Positions 42,365 through 52,006 of a stretch of DNA of 64,000 nucleotides are shown in pieces (position 1 is the stretch's first letter; every line of letters starts with the position of its first letter). The position numbers and the translations under genes were made by a program. This DNA comes from Methylibium sp. NZG (GTDB taxonomy: Bacteria; Pseudomonadota; Gammaproteobacteria; Burkholderiales; Burkholderiaceae_C), in assembly GCA_001263235.1 (NCBI GenBank), contig LGRD01000038.1, forward strand, positions 53,625 through 117,624. Direction: 5' to 3'. A model generated the notes under the pieces. That model was not told the origin of the DNA. It saw only the letters and a program-made list of their open reading frames with translations, and did not search any database.

Positions 42365-45300
42365 TCAGGGCGCTGCGTTGGCTCGGGCGCTTGCGGTCGG
42401 CGTTGCAGCGCCAGCATCGTCGGCGAGCAGCGGAACGATGAAGGCATGGTCCTGCTGCAGCGCTGCCCAGTGAAGCGTTTCGCCAGGGAGCAACAAGCGT
42501 GCGCCAGCGTATTCGGCACCGCACACCTCGCGCGCGGCCGACGCGGCGGTGCGCACGAAGACGAATCGCAGCGTGCGCCCGTCACGGCGCAGCGCCAGTT
42601 CCGCACGCGGCCAGTGCGTTGGCAGGCACGGCGCAAAGCACAGGGTTTGCGCCCGCTGGCTCAGGCCGAACAGGGATTCGATGGCTGCGCGGTGCAGCCA
42701 CGCCGCCGCGCCGGTGTACCAGCTCCAGCCGCCTCGGCCGACATGGGGCGGGTGGCTGTACACGTCGCCCGCCATCACATACGGCTCGATGCCGTAGACC
42801 GCGCCGTGCGTTGCGTGGCGGGCGCGGTGGGCCGGGCTCAGCCAGGTGAACCAGCGATAGGGTGTGTCGTTGCCGGCGGCGTTGTTGGCCGCGGTGCCCC
42901 CACCGCGATTGGAGGCTGACAGGTGTTGCAGCGGCGCGGCCTGCGCCTGAACGTGCGCGCTGGCCTGCGCCATCAAGGCCCACACGCCCGCGTGCGAGTA
43001 CTGCCCGCCGTTCTCGCGCACGCCGGCCGGATACGCCTGGATGTAGCCGGCGCTCGGCACCGCACGCGCCAGCGGCGGGTGCAGCAGCCTGAGGAGCCCC
43101 GCCTCGGGGTCGACCAAGTGCTCGTCCACCGCTGCCATCGCCAGACGTTGCAGCGCGGGTTGCGCAGCGCCCGACAACACCGCCCACGCCTGCGCGATGA
43201 GGTCGATGCGCGCCTCGGCATTGTTGTGCGAGCCGAGCGCCTGCCCATCGTCGAAAAAGGCGCGCTTGAACCACTGGCCGTCCCAGGCCGCGCCGTTGAG
43301 CGCCGCCTTCCAGCCCACCGCGGCCCGCTCCCAGCGCAGCGCGCGGGCGGCGTCGCCACGCTCGCGCGCGACGGGCGAAAAGTCGGCCACGAGCTTGCAC
43401 AAGAACCAGCCCAGCCATACCGACTCGCCGCGACCCTCGATGCCGACGCGGTTCATGCCGTCGTTCCAGTCGCCGCTGCCCATCAGGGGCAGGCCGTGGG
43501 CGCCCACGCGCAGGCTGCGGTCGATGGCGCGTGCGGCGTGTTCGAACACCGTGGCCGACTCGGGGCTGGTGGCGGGTGTGAAGTAGGCGTCTTCAGCCCC
43601 GTCGGGAATTCCGGCGCCTTCGAGGAACGGCACAGTCTCGTCCAACAAGGTGGCGTCGCCGGTGGCGTGCAGGTAGTGAACGCAGGCGTGCGCCAGCCAC
43701 AGCAGGTCGTCCGAAAAATGCGTGCGCACGCCGTTGCCCAGCGGCGCATGCCACCAGTGCTGCACGTCGCCCTCGGCGAACTGGCGCGACGCGCACAGCA
43801 CGATCTGCCGGCGCAGCACGCTCGGGTCGGCCCAGGCGAGCGCCATCGCGTCCTGCAACTGGTCGCGAAAGCCGGTTGCACCGCCGGCCTGGTAGAAGCC
43901 CGCCTTGGCCCACAGACGGCAGCTCACCACCTGGTACAGCAGCCAGCGGTTCACCATCGCGTCGAACAGCGGGTCGGGGGTCTTCACGGTGGTGGCGCCG
44001 AGCAGCGTGTCCCAATGGCTGCGCACACCTTCGAGGCGTTGCAAGGCCGGCGTGGCCGCTGCGCGCACCGCGAGTTGGCGCGCGGCGTCGGCGTTGTCGG
44101 CATGCCCGAGCAGGAACACGCGCTCGGCCGACTCGCCCGCTGCCAACACGACGCGCGTGGACAACGCCGCGCACGGGTCGAGCCCCGCGCCTTGGCGGTT
44201 GCCGAAGTGGTCGGGCAGCACCGGCCGGCCGCGTGCATCGAAGCATTCGCGCCGGTCGCAGGTCCAGTCGTCGCCGTCGTCTTGCGGCGCAGTCAGCGCC
44301 AGAAAGGCGGTGCCCCCGCCGAAGCCGGCCGATTGCTCGCGCTGCGTGGCCAGCAGGGCGGTGAGCTTGCGGCCGCGTGCGTCGGCGCCGTCGTCGTTTT
44401 GCGTGCGCGGCACGGCAGGCAGGCGCTGCCGGAACAGCGCGGTGTGCACCGTGCCGCGGTCGCTCCGGTTCGCGCCCATCATCCACTCGGCGATGCCGAC
44501 GATCCGCAGTTGTTGCGTGCGGTGGCCTCGGTTGACGACACGCAGCCGTACCTGCTTGACGGCAGCGTCGGGGTCCACGCACCACGAGGCGGTCACGTCC
44601 ACGTCGCCACGGCGGTGGCTCACCACGCTGTAGCCCTGGCCGTGCGCCACGCGGTAGGTGGTGGTCTCGTCGCCCCAGGCGGAGGGCGCCGCACTCCACA
44701 CTTGCAGCGTGCGCAGGTCTTGCAGCAGGAACAACTCCGACGGCGGGTCGCCCACCGGGTCGTTGGACCAGGCGGTGAGCTGGTTGAGCCGGCTGTTCAC
44801 CGCCCAGGTGTAGCCGCCGCCGGCCTCCGAGATCTGTGCACCGAACCCCGGGTTGGACAGCACGTTGATCCACGGCCGCTGCGGCCGCAAGCCCGCGCCG
44901 ACGTCGAAGCGGAACTCGCCCGACGCAGCGGCGAACTGGCCCTGCGTCACGGCAGGCGCCGTGGGCGCGGTGACCACCGGCACGCTCGTGTTCGACATGT
45001 CCTGCCGCTCCTGCAGTGCCTGCTCGTGCAGGGTCGTCCACTCCTGCAGGTGATGCAGCAGGGGCCGCCCGTCGGCATTGAAGCGCACGCGTGCGAGCAG
45101 GTGCAGCGTGCTGAGCTCGTCGGCCGACAACTCGTCGGCACGCAGCACGTGAAAGCCGGTCGTGGCCGGCCCGGCCGGGCCGCCATGGCTTGCGGCGCCG
45201 GCCTCGGCACCACTTTCGGCAGCGTGCCGTTCGCCCAGCGCCACGATGTCTCGCTGCAACGCCATCAAGTAGGAGGCGGGCTCGGCGTTGACCACCACCA

Positions 45301-48300
45301 CGTCGCACGCGACACCGCCCCACGACCACAACCGCAGCCCTTGCGCGAGCGTGCGCAGCAAGCCCAACCCTTGCGTCACGCCGGCCGAGACCAGCACGAT
45401 CGGCCGGTCGCCCGAGATGCCGAAGCGCCACAGCAGCCGTTTGTCGCACACGTTGCCTGTGTCGGCGACGTTGCCGACGCTGCCCACGCCACCACCGTCG
45501 TGCCCCAAGCCGCGCGACGCGTTGGCCTGCGGCCGAACCAGGCTCAGCACCAGCGCCGTCGTCAGGCTTTGCAGCGCAGCGAAGTTCTCGGCGCTCACGC
45601 GCAGCGTGCGCAGCCGGATGCCGGTGAGCGTGGCCGACATCAGCGAGGCGCGTTGAACATGGCTGGGCTGGCAGTACTTGTCGATCACGGCGCGCAAGGT
45701 GCCGTCGCTGTCGGAGGCAGCGGTGGCAAACGTGAGTTGCGCCTTGGCTGAAGGCGCGATGCGCAGCCGCACCGCCATGGCGCACACCGGATCGAGGCCG
45801 GTGTCGAGCACGGTGTGGGTGGTGACGCTGGCGTCAGATGGGCCATCGCCGGCTGCGCCTGGCGCAGTTGCCGGCGGCACCGCATCAAACGACGCCAGCG
45901 GCCGGCACGCCGCATGGTTGCGGCCCAGCCAGCGCTGCCGGTCGGTCTGCACGCGCACCTCCAGCACCTGCGGGTCGCTCTCGGCGATGAAGTGCGCGGC
46001 GCGCAAGGCTTGCTCCGTGGGCAAGCGCGGCGTGCGCTCGAAGACCAGCGCCTGGTGCGCTGGCCGCCACTCGGCGCGCACGAACAGGTTGGTGAAAGCG
46101 GGGTGCGCCTCGTCCGCCCGCGGGTCGGAGAGCGTGACCTCGAACGCCGAGATGAGCTCGATCTCCAACGCTTCGTCGCTCAGGTTGTGCAGCTCGACGC
46201 GGCGAAACTCGATGTCGTCCTCCGGGCTGACCCACACCGTCGTGTGCGCCTGCAGGCCGGGCCAGCGCGCGTCGAAGCAGACCCGGTCGGCGTGGAAGCT
46301 GCTTTGATAGTGCGCGGCGGCGTCGGGCGAAGGGTGTTGGGTGAGCGAGCACAGCCGGGCCGGCACAGAGGACGCGTCGGCGGCATCGGCGCGCGCCCGA
46401 GGCCGGTCGCCGCTTGCGGTGATGCCGCCAACGCGTGTTCCACCGTCGCCCTCGGCGGGCCGGCGGATGTAGAAGAAGCTGCCCAGTGCGTCGCGCAACG
46501 CATCGTCGCGCCAGCGGGTGATGCCGGTTGCGCCCCAGCGGCTCCAGCCGGCGCCGTTGGCCCGCAGGCTCACGCTGTAGCGCCCGTTGCCCAGCAGGTG
46601 CGTCGGCTCCACGGCGGCCTCGCCGGGCACCACGTCGCGCAGCAGGCCGGGCGCGCGGCGTTGCGTGGATGCCGGCGGTGCTGGCGGCGGCTCGTACAGC
46701 ATCGACACCTCGCGCGGAGCGCGCTCGTGCAGCAACGAGGCCACCGCCTCGATGTGTGGGTTGGCCATGCCCCAGCGCTGCGCCACGCCGCCGAGCAGCA
46801 CGTTGGCGAGCGCCACGATCGTCATGCCCTGGTGGTGCGCCATGAAGGTGAACACCGGCGTGAAGCCGGCGCTGCCCGCTTGCCGCGTGGGCGTGAAGTC
46901 GAGTGCCTCGATGAAGCCGTAAGGCCCGCGGGCGTTGCGTTGCTCCAGCGCCTTGAAGTTGAGGCGCGCGCGGTGCGGCGCAATCTGCGCGGCCAGCGCG
47001 GTGGCGTACGGCGCCACCACCAGTTCGTCGGGCGGCGTGCGGCGCAAGGCCAGGCGCGGTACGCCCTGCGGTGAGTACTGGTAGGCCAGCGTGTGGTCGC
47101 TGCCGGCGTAAGCCGACTCCGACAGCCCCCACGGAATGCCCTGCGCATCGGCAAAGGCGATCTGCTCGTGCAGCGCGGCGCTGCACGCATCGCGCAGCAC
47201 GCTGCCCTGCGGTTCGTCGAGCACCAGCGTGGGCATCAGGTACTCGAACATCGAGCCCGACCAGGAGCGCAGCCCGGCCTCGGAACCGACGGCGAAGAAC
47301 GGCCGCCCGAGCGAGGCCCAGTGGCTCACCGGCACGTCGCCCTTGGCGATGGCCAGCAGGCTCGTCAAGCGCGACTCCGACGCCAGCAGGTCGTAGAAGC
47401 CGACGTCGAGCTGCTGCTCGGCCACACGAAAGCCGATGTGAAAGAGGTGCCTCTTGCGGTGGTACAGAAAGCTGAAGTCGGGCAACCAAGCGAGTCGCTC
47501 GCACTCTTCGGCAAGCGCTTGCAGGCGGCGCGTGGTGGTGTCGTCCTGCGCAGCGTCGGCAAGCGCGGCCAGCTCCAGGCAGGCCTGACCGACGGCGAGC
47601 AGGTGGCCGCTGAGGTTGCCGCTGTCCACGGTCGACACGTACATCGGCAGCAGCGGCGCGCCGGTCTGCGTGTCGTACCAGTTCAGCAGGTGGCCACGGT
47701 GGCGCTGCAGCGTCGCCACACTCGCGAGGGTCGCTTCCATGCGCGCGAGCAACTCATCGGTGGTGATCCAGCCGAAGCGCCGCGCGCACGCCACGCTCAA
47801 CAGGTACAGGCCGATGTTGGTGGGCGAGGTGCGGTGCGCCACCATGTCGTGCGGCGCGGTCTGCAGGTTGTCGGGCGGCAGGTGGCGCTCTTCGGCCACC
47901 ACGCAGCGCTCGAACAGGCGCCAGGTGTCGCGCGCCACGCCTTCGAGGTAAGTCTGGTCCTGGGCGGGCAGCGACGCGTCCTTGCGCGCCGGGCGCGGGC
48001 CGCTCACCCACCACGTCCACACCGGCGAGGCGGCCCACAGCAGACACAGCGTCGCCGTCCATGCCGGGTGCGGCGTGCCCAGCGCAAACAACGCGGCCAG
48101 CAGCACGAGCGCCACGGCGGGCACGCTGCGGTGCCGCTTGAGCAGCGCGCCGAACTCGGTGCGCGCCGAAGCCTGCGCCGCGGCCGCGGTGGTCCACTGC
48201 AGCAAGTGGCGTCGGCTGACGAGCATGCGGTACAGCGCGCGAACCACCGCATCCACTGCCAGCAGCGCGGCCTGCAGCAACTGCGCCACGTGCCACAGGC

Positions 48301-51202
48301 CGCCCCAGGCAGCACGCGCGAGGTCGGCCACGGCGCGGCGGTAGAAGTGGCGCTTGGCAATGTCGTCGCGGCTCGGCGACAAGCCCGCCACCGCGCCCAT
48401 CAACGGCCCGGCCGAGAACGCCGCGAACACCAGCACCAGCGCCGCCCCGGGCGACACGCCGACACCCGCCAGCGCGAGCAGCAACAAGGCCAGCGACATC
48501 GGCGCCACTAGCGAGCGGCGCAGGTTGTCGAACATCTTCCAGCGGTTGATGGCGCGCAGGCGCCAGCGCCACGCAGGCGTTTGAAAGGGCAGCAGGAACG
48601 GCACCAGGAAGGGCAAGAGCTGCCAGTCGCCGCGCGTCCAGCGGTGCACGCGCGAGGCGGCCACGTCGGCATGAAACGGTGCATCTTCGATCACCGTGAT
48701 GTCGGTCACCGCGGCGCAGCGTGCGAGCGAGCCTTCGAGCAGATCGTGGCTCAGCACCTGGCCTTCGGGCAGCCGCCCCCCCAGCACCGCGTGAACGGCT
48801 TGCACGTCGAGCAGGCCCTTGCCGGTGAAGGTGCCCTCGCCGAACATGTCCTGGTAGACCTCGGAGCTGGCGGCGCTGTACGGGTCGATACCGCATTGGC
48901 CCGCAAACAGCCAGTGGAACAGCGTCACATCGCGCGGCGCCGGCAGCGGCGTGGCCACGCGCGGCTGCAGGATCGCGTAGCCGCTGCGCACCGCGCGGCC
49001 GCTGTCGTCGAGCTGCGGCCGGTTGTTCGGGTGGGCTGCCACGCCCACCAGGTCGCGCAGGCGGCCGGGGGGGAGTTGCGTGTCGCTGTCCAGCGTGACG
49101 ACGTAGCGAGTGCCGGGTGCGATGCGCGACTCGCTCCCGAGGTCGATGAACTCGCCGCCAAGACCGCCACTACCGCCGCCGTCATCGCCGCTGGCATCGC
49201 CGGCCGCCGAGCCGGTGGCCAGCGCCGCGATCAGGCGCTCGAGCTTGCCGCGCTTGCGCTCCCAGCCGATCCAGCGTTGTTCGGTGTCGCTGAAGACGCG
49301 CTGCCGGTGCAGCAAGATGAAGCGCGGCGCAACATTCGCCACGGCATGAGCGCCGTGACCGGCGGAGACGCTTGCATCGGTGTCGGCGCTCAATCCATGA
49401 GCCCCTGGCAAGACGCCACCACCGAGGTCTTGCGGCGTCGCCGGGTAGCGAGCGTTCAACGCCTTGATCTGTCGCTGCGCTTCCGCCAGCAGCGTTGCAT
49501 CGGTCGGGCACTGCGCGGTGTCGGCGTCGGCCCAGTCGGTCAGCAGCGCAAACTGAGCGTGGCGTTCGGGGTTGGCCAGGTGGTGCAGCAGCAGGCGGTG
49601 CGCCAGCGCGGTGATCGACGCGGCATCGGTCAACAGCGCCGGAATCACCACCATCACGCGGTGCTCGGCCGGGATGCCCTGGGCCAGCGCCAGCCGCGGC
49701 AGGTGGCGCGGCCGTGCCGACTCGCCGATCAACCGGTTGATGACCGCCACCACCGCCTCGGAGGCGGGGAACAGCATCAACGCCGCCATGCCGATCGACA
49801 ACGCCAGCGCGGCGGCCGAGCCGTCGCTGCCGCGCACGCCGCCGGCTTGCGGGTCCAGCAGCATCCACGCCACCACGCCGAGCGTGCCCAGCAACAATGT
49901 GCCCAGGTAGGCCGGCAGCGCCACGCGACGCAGCATCGCGCGCCACGACGGCGCGAGCGCCGCCACGCCGTCCCGCAGGCCGAGTGCATGCACCAGCGCG
50001 GGCCGCCCAGGCCCGCGCAGCCAGTGGCTGGCGACCTCAGTGGCGTGCAGCGGCTTGCCTGCTCCGCTGCTCGTGGGTGGCGATGTTCCAGACCGCATCA
50101 AACCCAGCAGCGTCTGTGCCACCGCCACTTCGCTGCGCCCGCTGCGTCGTGCAAGGGTTTCGATGCCGTGCAGCGTCTGGTCGCGCGTGGCGACGTGCTC
50201 GGCCTCGAACACCTGCGAGCCAAGCATCAGTTGCATCAGCGTGCTGGTGCGCGACACGATGTCGGGCCAGTCGGCGTCGCCGATGGCGCGCAGGGACGTG
50301 ACGGCGTTGCTCACGCTCAGGTTGTCGGCGGCCTGGTCGGCGGGCTGCTGCGTCTGCACGGCCGCCAGGTCGGGCAGCGCATTGCGCAGCCACGCCACGT
50401 GGTCGCGCGATCGGCCTGGCGTCGAGGTCGCGCTGCCGTCTTGCAGCCGCTGCGCCATTTGGGCCAGAAACACCCGGCCCACGCCCCGCCGATTCAACAG
50501 CGCCAGCAGTGTGTCCAGCAAGGCGGGTGGGTGCGCGGCGCCATCGGCATCGATGTCGTCGCAGACCAGGTTGGCGACCTCGCGCGCGGCCTTGTTGGTG
50601 GCCACGCGTTCGGCGAGCCGGCGCAGGTTCTCGATCAGCACCACCCGCAGCGTCGTGGGCAGCGCCCACATCTCGCTCAGGTTGAGTTCACGCGTTTCCT
50701 GGTAGGCGATCAGGAAGTGAGCCAGCAACTCTTCGTCGAACGCGCCGTCGGTGTGCGCCACGAACGCCCATGCGACGCCGTACACGCGCGGCAGCCCGGC
50801 CAGCGGTTCGTCGAGCAGCGTCGGCAGCGAGCGGAAGTAGCTGCGCGGCAGGCCTTCGTGGATCTCCTTGAGCTGCGCCTCGATGAGGTGAAAGTTGTCG
50901 AGCAGCCACTCGGCGGCCGGGCTGATGTCGTAGCCGGTCGATGCGTGCGAGCCGATGTAGCGATGCGCCTCACGCAGCGTGCGCACGTTGCTGCGCAGCC
51001 GCGGAAAGAACGCGGCCTGACGCGTTGCCGAGCGCGCTGCGCGGTGCGTCTCGCCCAGGCTGCGGCCGTGCTGCGCAAAGCGCTGCGGGCCGAAAATCTC
51101 TGAGCGGATCGGCGGTTCAACCGGGCCGCGTGCGCTGTCGAGGATGTCGCAAACGGCCCGCGGCGCAGAAGGAACCAGGCGCAGCAGCTCGTGATGCGCC
51201 AT
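42365..51202 (-). CDS. ndvB: Cyclic beta-1,2-glucan synthase (GT84-GH94)
   Basis: 2945 aa inner-membrane enzyme making periplasmic cyclic glucans from UDP-glucose. Seen: N-terminal cytoplasmic region (AAEWLLDNFHLIEAQLKEIH); hydrophobic segments near residues 425-500 and 890-1050; a glycosyltransferase core with VTLDSDTQLPPG (about 704) and HRWTRGDWQLLPF (about 854); then two long beta-rich halves and a GH94 phosphorylase-like domain with GSGDWNDGMNRVG (about 2577) and YPAGVRENGGQYSH. Cgs/NdvB proteins are about 2800-2900 aa, so it is full length. Such glucans serve in hypo-osmotic adaptation and host interaction. A small membrane-protein gene lies 4 nt upstream. Confidence 0.94.
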   Translation of the reverse strand: MAHHELLRLVPSAPRAVCDILDSARGPVEPPIRSEIFGPQRFAQHGRSLGETHRAARSATRQAAFFPRLRSNVRTLREAHRYIGSHASTGYDISPAAEWLLDNFHLIEAQLKEIHEGLPRSYFRSLPTLLDEPLAGLPRVYGVAWAFVAHTDGAFDEELLAHFLIAYQETRELNLSEMWALPTTLRVVLIENLRRLAERVATNKAAREVANLVCDDIDADGAAHPPALLDTLLALLNRRGVGRVFLAQMAQRLQDGSATSTPGRSRDHVAWLRNALPDLAAVQTQQPADQAADNLSVSNAVTSLRAIGDADWPDIVSRTSTLMQLMLGSQVFEAEHVATRDQTLHGIETLARRSGRSEVAVAQTLLGLMRSGTSPPTSSGAGKPLHATEVASHWLRGPGRPALVHALGLRDGVAALAPSWRAMLRRVALPAYLGTLLLGTLGVVAWMLLDPQAGGVRGSDGSAAALALSIGMAALMLFPASEAVVAVINRLIGESARPRHLPRLALAQGIPAEHRVMVVIPALLTDAASITALAHRLLLHHLANPERHAQFALLTDWADADTAQCPTDATLLAEAQRQIKALNARYPATPQDLGGGVLPGAHGLSADTDASVSAGHGAHAVANVAPRFILLHRQRVFSDTEQRWIGWERKRGKLERLIAALATGSAAGDASGDDGGGSGGLGGEFIDLGSESRIAPGTRYVVTLDSDTQLPPGRLRDLVGVAAHPNNRPQLDDSGRAVRSGYAILQPRVATPLPAPRDVTLFHWLFAGQCGIDPYSAASSEVYQDMFGEGTFTGKGLLDVQAVHAVLGGRLPEGQVLSHDLLEGSLARCAAVTDITVIEDAPFHADVAASRVHRWTRGDWQLLPFLVPFLLPFQTPAWRWRLRAINRWKMFDNLRRSLVAPMSLALLLLALAGVGVSPGAALVLVFAAFSAGPLMGAVAGLSPSRDDIAKRHFYRRAVADLARAAWGGLWHVAQLLQAALLAVDAVVRALYRMLVSRRHLLQWTTAAAAQASARTEFGALLKRHRSVPAVALVLLAALFALGTPHPAWTATLCLLWAASPVWTWWVSGPRPARKDASLPAQDQTYLEGVARDTWRLFERCVVAEERHLPPDNLQTAPHDMVAHRTSPTNIGLYLLSVACARRFGWITTDELLARMEATLASVATLQRHRGHLLNWYDTQTGAPLLPMYVSTVDSGNLSGHLLAVGQACLELAALADAAQDDTTTRRLQALAEECERLAWLPDFSFLYHRKRHLFHIGFRVAEQQLDVGFYDLLASESRLTSLLAIAKGDVPVSHWASLGRPFFAVGSEAGLRSWSGSMFEYLMPTLVLDEPQGSVLRDACSAALHEQIAFADAQGIPWGLSESAYAGSDHTLAYQYSPQGVPRLALRRTPPDELVVAPYATALAAQIAPHRARLNFKALEQRNARGPYGFIEALDFTPTRQAGSAGFTPVFTFMAHHQGMTIVALANVLLGGVAQRWGMANPHIEAVASLLHERAPREVSMLYEPPPAPPASTQRRAPGLLRDVVPGEAAVEPTHLLGNGRYSVSLRANGAGWSRWGATGITRWRDDALRDALGSFFYIRRPAEGDGGTRVGGITASGDRPRARADAADASSVPARLCSLTQHPSPDAAAHYQSSFHADRVCFDARWPGLQAHTTVWVSPEDDIEFRRVELHNLSDEALEIELISAFEVTLSDPRADEAHPAFTNLFVRAEWRPAHQALVFERTPRLPTEQALRAAHFIAESDPQVLEVRVQTDRQRWLGRNHAACRPLASFDAVPPATAPGAAGDGPSDASVTTHTVLDTGLDPVCAMAVRLRIAPSAKAQLTFATAASDSDGTLRAVIDKYCQPSHVQRASLMSATLTGIRLRTLRVSAENFAALQSLTTALVLSLVRPQANASRGLGHDGGGVGSVGNVADTGNVCDKRLLWRFGISGDRPIVLVSAGVTQGLGLLRTLAQGLRLWSWGGVACDVVVVNAEPASYLMALQRDIVALGERHAAESGAEAGAASHGGPAGPATTGFHVLRADELSADELSTLHLLARVRFNADGRPLLHHLQEWTTLHEQALQERQDMSNTSVPVVTAPTAPAVTQGQFAAASGEFRFDVGAGLRPQRPWINVLSNPGFGAQISEAGGGYTWAVNSRLNQLTAWSNDPVGDPPSELFLLQDLRTLQVWSAAPSAWGDETTTYRVAHGQGYSVVSHRRGDVDVTASWCVDPDAAVKQVRLRVVNRGHRTQQLRIVGIAEWMMGANRSDRGTVHTALFRQRLPAVPRTQNDDGADARGRKLTALLATQREQSAGFGGGTAFLALTAPQDDGDDWTCDRRECFDARGRPVLPDHFGNRQGAGLDPCAALSTRVVLAAGESAERVFLLGHADNADAARQLAVRAAATPALQRLEGVRSHWDTLLGATTVKTPDPLFDAMVNRWLLYQVVSCRLWAKAGFYQAGGATGFRDQLQDAMALAWADPSVLRRQIVLCASRQFAEGDVQHWWHAPLGNGVRTHFSDDLLWLAHACVHYLHATGDATLLDETVPFLEGAGIPDGAEDAYFTPATSPESATVFEHAARAIDRSLRVGAHGLPLMGSGDWNDGMNRVGIEGRGESVWLGWFLCKLVADFSPVARERGDAARALRWERAAVGWKAALNGAAWDGQWFKRAFFDDGQALGSHNNAEARIDLIAQAWAVLSGAAQPALQRLAMAAVDEHLVDPEAGLLRLLHPPLARAVPSAGYIQAYPAGVRENGGQYSHAGVWALMAQASAHVQAQAAPLQHLSASNRGGGTAANNAAGNDTPYRWFTWLSPAHRARHATHGAVYGIEPYVMAGDVYSHPPHVGRGGWSWYTGAAAWLHRAAIESLFGLSQRAQTLCFAPCLPTHWPRAELALRRDGRTLRFVFVRTAASAAREVCGAEYAGARLLLPGETLHWAALQQDHAFIVPLLADDAGAATPTASARANAAP

Positions 51203-51206
51203 GCCG

Positions 51207-51449
51207 TTACGTCAGCAAAGCGGCCACACCCATCAACAATGCGACCGCCACCACCGTCGTCACGAAACGGGCCGCGAGAAACGAATTGGTTGCCTCAGCC
51301 GCACAACTGAGGGCGAACAGCCGCCCTCGCGAGCCTTGGCAGTGGTCCAGGTGATCGACGAGAGCCGACAACTCCATCGGTGATGTGTCCGCGCTGTCGC
51401 CGAACGACGCTGTGCTCCAGCACGGATGGGATAGGGCTTGGGTGTTCAT
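51207..51449 (-). CDS. Small predicted membrane protein upstream of ndvB
   Basis: 80 aa, or 56 aa from the internal Met (MELSALVDHLDHCQGSRGRL). It ends with one hydrophobic helix, FVTTVVAVALLMGVAALLT. It stops 4 nt before the ndvB start, so coupling is likely if it is expressed. No good ribosome site is seen before the first ATG, and no family is recognised. The CGTCCTACA motif lies 55 nt upstream. Confidence 0.5.
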   Translation of the reverse strand: MNTQALSHPCWSTASFGDSADTSPMELSALVDHLDHCQGSRGRLFALSCAAEATNSFLAARFVTTVVAVALLMGVAALLT

Positions 51450-51504
51450 GAGCCGATGCTAGGCAGGCCGCCTCATCGCGTCTGTCGGACGGCAGGCCGA
51501 GGCG

Positions 51505-51513
51505 TGTAGGACG
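51505..51513 (-). promoter_or_regulatory. CGTCCTACA motif upstream of the ndvB unit
   Basis: Coding-strand CGTCCTACA, 55 nt upstream of the small membrane-protein start and about 300 nt upstream of ndvB. Same 9-mer as at 42257, 53387 and 63443. Confidence 0.55.
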
Positions 51514-51648
51514 CACCCTCATCGCGCCCGCCGAAGCCCGCTTGCAGTGGGGGCAATCGGAAAAAACCGAGTGTCCGCACACCGAATGCTTCGATGATGC
51601 GCGGCCTCTCCCTTTCCCTCGCCTCCGTCCACTGCCAGGAGATCCATC

Positions 51649-51966
51649 TTGAACCACGTTCCGCCCAAACTCCCCAAGCAGGCCGCGCGCCGCACACCAC
51701 CTCCGGCCCGACAACGGTCGAAACAAGTCCCGGCTGCACCGCCCGCCCCGCAGACGTTGTCAACGGGCGTCGACCTCACCGTGCCGCAGACATCGGCCGA
51801 GCCGTTGTTGCCGCATGAGCGAGATGAAAAAGTCGGCATGACCGGCGGCATTCCGAGCGCAGTAGCACAGCAAGGCGCGCGCGACGTGAAGCGCGGCCTG
51901 CAAGACACCAGCCGCGCGCCCGAGGCCGACGCCGCCTACGCAAAGTTGAAGAAGCCTGCCCGCTGA
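51649..51966 (+). CDS. Small basic/proline-rich protein, function unknown
   Basis: 105 aa using a TTG start at 51649, chosen because AGGAG lies 7 nt upstream. The N-terminal half is Pro/Arg/Lys/Gln-rich and probably disordered (RRTPPPARQRSKQVPAAPPA). The C-terminal part contains HERDEKVGMTGGIPSAVAQQ and RDVKRGLQDTSRAPEADAAY. No signal peptide. I think similar small proteins occur next to stress genes in related bacteria, but I cannot name a function. Confidence 0.65.
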   Translation: MNHVPPKLPKQAARRTPPPARQRSKQVPAAPPAPQTLSTGVDLTVPQTSAEPLLPHERDEKVGMTGGIPSAVAQQGARDVKRGLQDTSRAPEADAAYAKLKKPAR

Positions 51967-52006
51967 ATGCGGCGCGAGCGTGCCGCGCCGAGAATGCGGC
52001 ACTTCA

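Noticed and set aside
42923..45751. 942-residue plus-strand open frame inside ndvB
   Set aside because: Antisense to a clear full-length glucan synthase; His/Arg/Gln-rich with no domain.
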